The notes under the pieces: model-generated
Told to the model about the DNA's origin: nothing
What the model saw: only the letters and a program-made list of their open reading frames with translations
Database searches by the model: none
Part shown: one piece after another, positions 62,532 through 64,000 of the stretch
Layout of the letters: each line of letters begins with the position of its first letter
Numbering within the stretch: position 1 is the stretch's first letter
Assembly: GCF_003063505.1 (NCBI RefSeq)
Contig: NZ_NERW01000001.1
Span: 674,501-738,500 of the forward strand
Source: Limnohabitans sp. T6-20
GTDB taxonomy: Bacteria; Pseudomonadota; Gammaproteobacteria; Burkholderiales; Burkholderiaceae_C
DNA length: 64,000 bases
Direction of reading: 5' to 3'
Program-made: the position numbers and the translations under genes

Positions 62532-63863
62532 TCACCGTTCACCCAGCAAGGGCGAGCGGCCAATTTTGTTCGTCTCGGCCGCCAGCTTCGGCGGCGCAGA
62601 AAACCCTTCAAACGCCTCGCCCGCCACCCAGTCGCCCACGGCATACACGCGTTGATCGCGCAGGCCCTGCACGCCTTCGGCCCAGGCCAGCAGCATGCGT
62701 TTGCCAATGTCTTCAAAGCCGGGGTGCTCGGTCATGGCCTGGCGCACTTGGTGGCCCACTTCGGCCACGGCGTCGCTGATGGCTTGCACCATGTGCAGCT
62801 GTTCTTTGGGCTGGATGCCGAAGGTGGCGGCGATGAACTTTTGCAGGTTTTTGCCGGGCAGCCAGGTTTTTTTTCCCATGAATTCGATGCCCGGTGGGTT
62901 GTGCTGAAAGCCCGCATACACGCTGGTGGTCAGCATGCCGTAGGTGGGCGAGAGGTGCACGTCGGCGCGGCTCGTGTAGAGCAGGGCCAGGTTTTTGGCG
63001 TGGCAATCGGCGTTGCGCAGTGCATAGGTCAGCAGCAGGGTGTTGGCCAGTTGGCGGAATGTGGTCAGCCGCTGCGGGCCGGGCACATGGTCGCGCACGG
63101 CTTTGGCGATGCGTTCCCAGGTGGTGTCGTATTTGGCGGCGGGGCGCAGACCCAGCAGGCTGCAAAAGTCTTCCATGCCCCAGTGCGGCTGGCCGTGCTC
63201 GTCCACGTCAAAACGGTGCACCACCAGGGCCTGGCCATCGTCGGACACTTGCGTGTGAGCGGTGGGCATGATGCGCCGGGCCACTTGCATGCACAGATGT
63301 TCGTTCAGGGCCACAAAGGGCAGCCGGGCGCTGGAGCCTTTGACGATGTGCCGCCGGGTGATCAGGCTGGCTTTGGGGTGCGCGCCCAGTGGCAGCGCCT
63401 GGTCTTCTTGGGCGTCCAAAAATTTGGGCACCACGCCCGACACGCCGCTGGTGGCGTGTTCGCGCACCAGCGCTGCAAAGGCGGCCTCGGAGTTGTCGCC
63501 CTTGAGCAGCGCGGCCACTTCAATGGGTTTGGCGGGCTCGTTCAATGCGGCACCGGGCGCGGCCACTTGCAAGCGGCCGACCATGTTGCGGCCAATGACC
63601 GATAGCAGGGCCGCAGGGCTGGCGCCGATGTGCGGGCCCAATTGTTCTTGCAGCACTTGCAGCAAATAGCCTTCGGGCAGGTTCATTTGCAGCACGGGCG
63701 GCAGCTGGTCGTCCCAGACATAGCTCTCGGTGCGCACCGGCATGGTGAGCGACACGAAGTCGTCTGTGGCCACGCCGGGGTGGTAAGTCAGCACGCTTTT
63801 GAAGTCGCCAGATGGCACCAGCGTGGCCACTTCGCGGCCCAGCACGAATACAGACAGTGGCAT
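62532..63863 (-). CDS. hipA: HipA-family kinase lacking the metal-binding Asp
   Basis: A 443-residue HipA toxin homologue. The N-terminal subdomain (LSVFVLGREVATLVPSG), the conserved SGVSGVVPKFLD loop and the catalytic RNADCHAKN (Asp286) are present. The DFG-equivalent loop reads LSPTYGMLTT, with Gly309 where the family has Asp (YDML); the codon is GGC rather than GAC. In E. coli HipA the corresponding Asp332 binds Mg and is essential, so this kinase may be inactive. The ATG overlaps the hipB stop by one base (TGATG), the usual hipBA coupling. Confidence 0.88.
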   Translation of the reverse strand: MPLSVFVLGREVATLVPSGDFKSVLTYHPGVATDDFVSLTMPVRTESYVWDDQLPPVLQMNLPEGYLLQVLQEQLGPHIGASPAALLSVIGRNMVGRLQVAAPGAALNEPAKPIEVAALLKGDNSEAAFAALVREHATSGVSGVVPKFLDAQEDQALPLGAHPKASLITRRHIVKGSSARLPFVALNEHLCMQVARRIMPTAHTQVSDDGQALVVHRFDVDEHGQPHWGMEDFCSLLGLRPAAKYDTTWERIAKAVRDHVPGPQRLTTFRQLANTLLLTYALRNADCHAKNLALLYTSRADVHLSPTYGMLTTSVYAGFQHNPPGIEFMGKKTWLPGKNLQKFIAATFGIQPKEQLHMVQAISDAVAEVGHQVRQAMTEHPGFEDIGKRMLLAWAEGVQGLRDQRVYAVGDWVAGEAFEGFSAPPKLAAETNKIGRSPLLGER

Positions 63864-64000
63864 CAAGTGGCCTTTTCTTTGGGTTTGGATGGCCGTGCTT
63901 CCGTCTGTGCACGTTCGCGGCGCAGTTCGTCCAGGTTGCCGGTCTGGCCCTGGGTTATCACGCTCAGCTCCGCCCCTAACGCGGCCAGCACCGCCAGCAG
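63863..64000 (-). CDS. hipB: HipB antitoxin, C-terminal part (runs off the window)
   Basis: The last 45 codons of a minus-strand gene directly upstream of hipA: LLAVLAALGAELSVITQG followed by a Lys/Arg-rich tail ending KPKEKAT. This matches the end of HipB-type Xre-family antitoxins (LLALLSALGLELSV). HipB binds the hipBA operator and neutralises HipA. The helix-turn-helix lies beyond the window edge. One-base stop/start overlap with hipA supports the assignment. Confidence 0.8.
   Translation of the reverse strand: MLAVLAALGAELSVITQGQTGNLDELRRERAQTEARPSKPKEKAT

Overview
The window looks like chromosomal DNA of a betaproteobacterium of the order Burkholderiales, most likely a freshwater Comamonadaceae relative (Limnohabitans/Rhodoferax/Polaromonas type). 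This rests on the moderately high GC content, the gene order mnmG-rsmG-lysE-parA-hydrolase-parB, the glnE/yhdP pair, an aacS-type ligase, a DUF2256-photolyase pair and the general protein style. It is an inference; no rRNA or other strict phylogenetic marker is present, and I found no tRNA, rRNA, CRISPR array or insertion sequence.

Left end (1-3.04 kb): a tightly overlapping module of an FHA-domain protein, a PP2C-type phosphatase and a minimal Ser/Thr kinase with a membrane tail, which looks like a protein-phosphorylation switch. From 11.0 kb down to 3.06 kb a nine-gene minus-strand operon (glutathione peroxidase, FAD oxidoreductase, DUF1365, cyclopropane-fatty-acid synthase-like methyltransferase, chalcone-isomerase-like protein, MFS transporter, DUF3833 lipoprotein, SDR, NTF2-like protein) is divergent from DUF2256 plus an iron-sulfur photolyase. 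This resembles a light/photo-oxidative-stress lipid-remodelling cluster.

12.8-25.1 kb: glnE and yhdP (divergent), a FixL/FixJ-like two-component pair, then cell-wall genes (NlpC/P60 lipoprotein, MltA), a 45-residue membrane protein encoded opposite the mltA start, a YkgJ-type Cys-cluster protein and a small membrane protein. 25.3-32.9 kb is metabolic and stress cargo: class II aldolase, Old Yellow Enzyme, an orphan barrel-like exported protein, hemerythrin, CopA/CopZ copper handling, a His-rich Spy-like periplasmic protein, and DUF2189 and DUF2788 membrane proteins. Two FNR-like boxes suggest oxygen-dependent control of part of this.

32.9-54 kb is the cell-cycle core. A cluster of DnaA boxes beside an AT-rich tract precedes minCDE. 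After a fused indolepyruvate ferredoxin oxidoreductase, its divergent Lrp regulator and a glutamate dehydrogenase come mnmG, rsmG, lysE, parA, a serine hydrolase and parB, with four parS-like sites at 42.4-43.7 kb. Four membrane-bound hybrid histidine kinases follow parB within 8 bp. They form an A-B-A-B duplicated set and are probably cotranscribed with parAB. This is the most striking arrangement in the window.

53.8-64 kb: an FAD-linked D-lactate/glycolate-type oxidase, cobalamin adenosyltransferase, a small exported protein, acetoacetyl-CoA synthetase, a solo HipA-like kinase of the YjjJ type with an inverted repeat in its AT-rich promoter, and dapD. A toxin-antitoxin-like patch closes the window: DUF433-DUF5615, a decayed RhuM-family pseudogene, and hipBA in which HipA lacks the DFG-type Asp.
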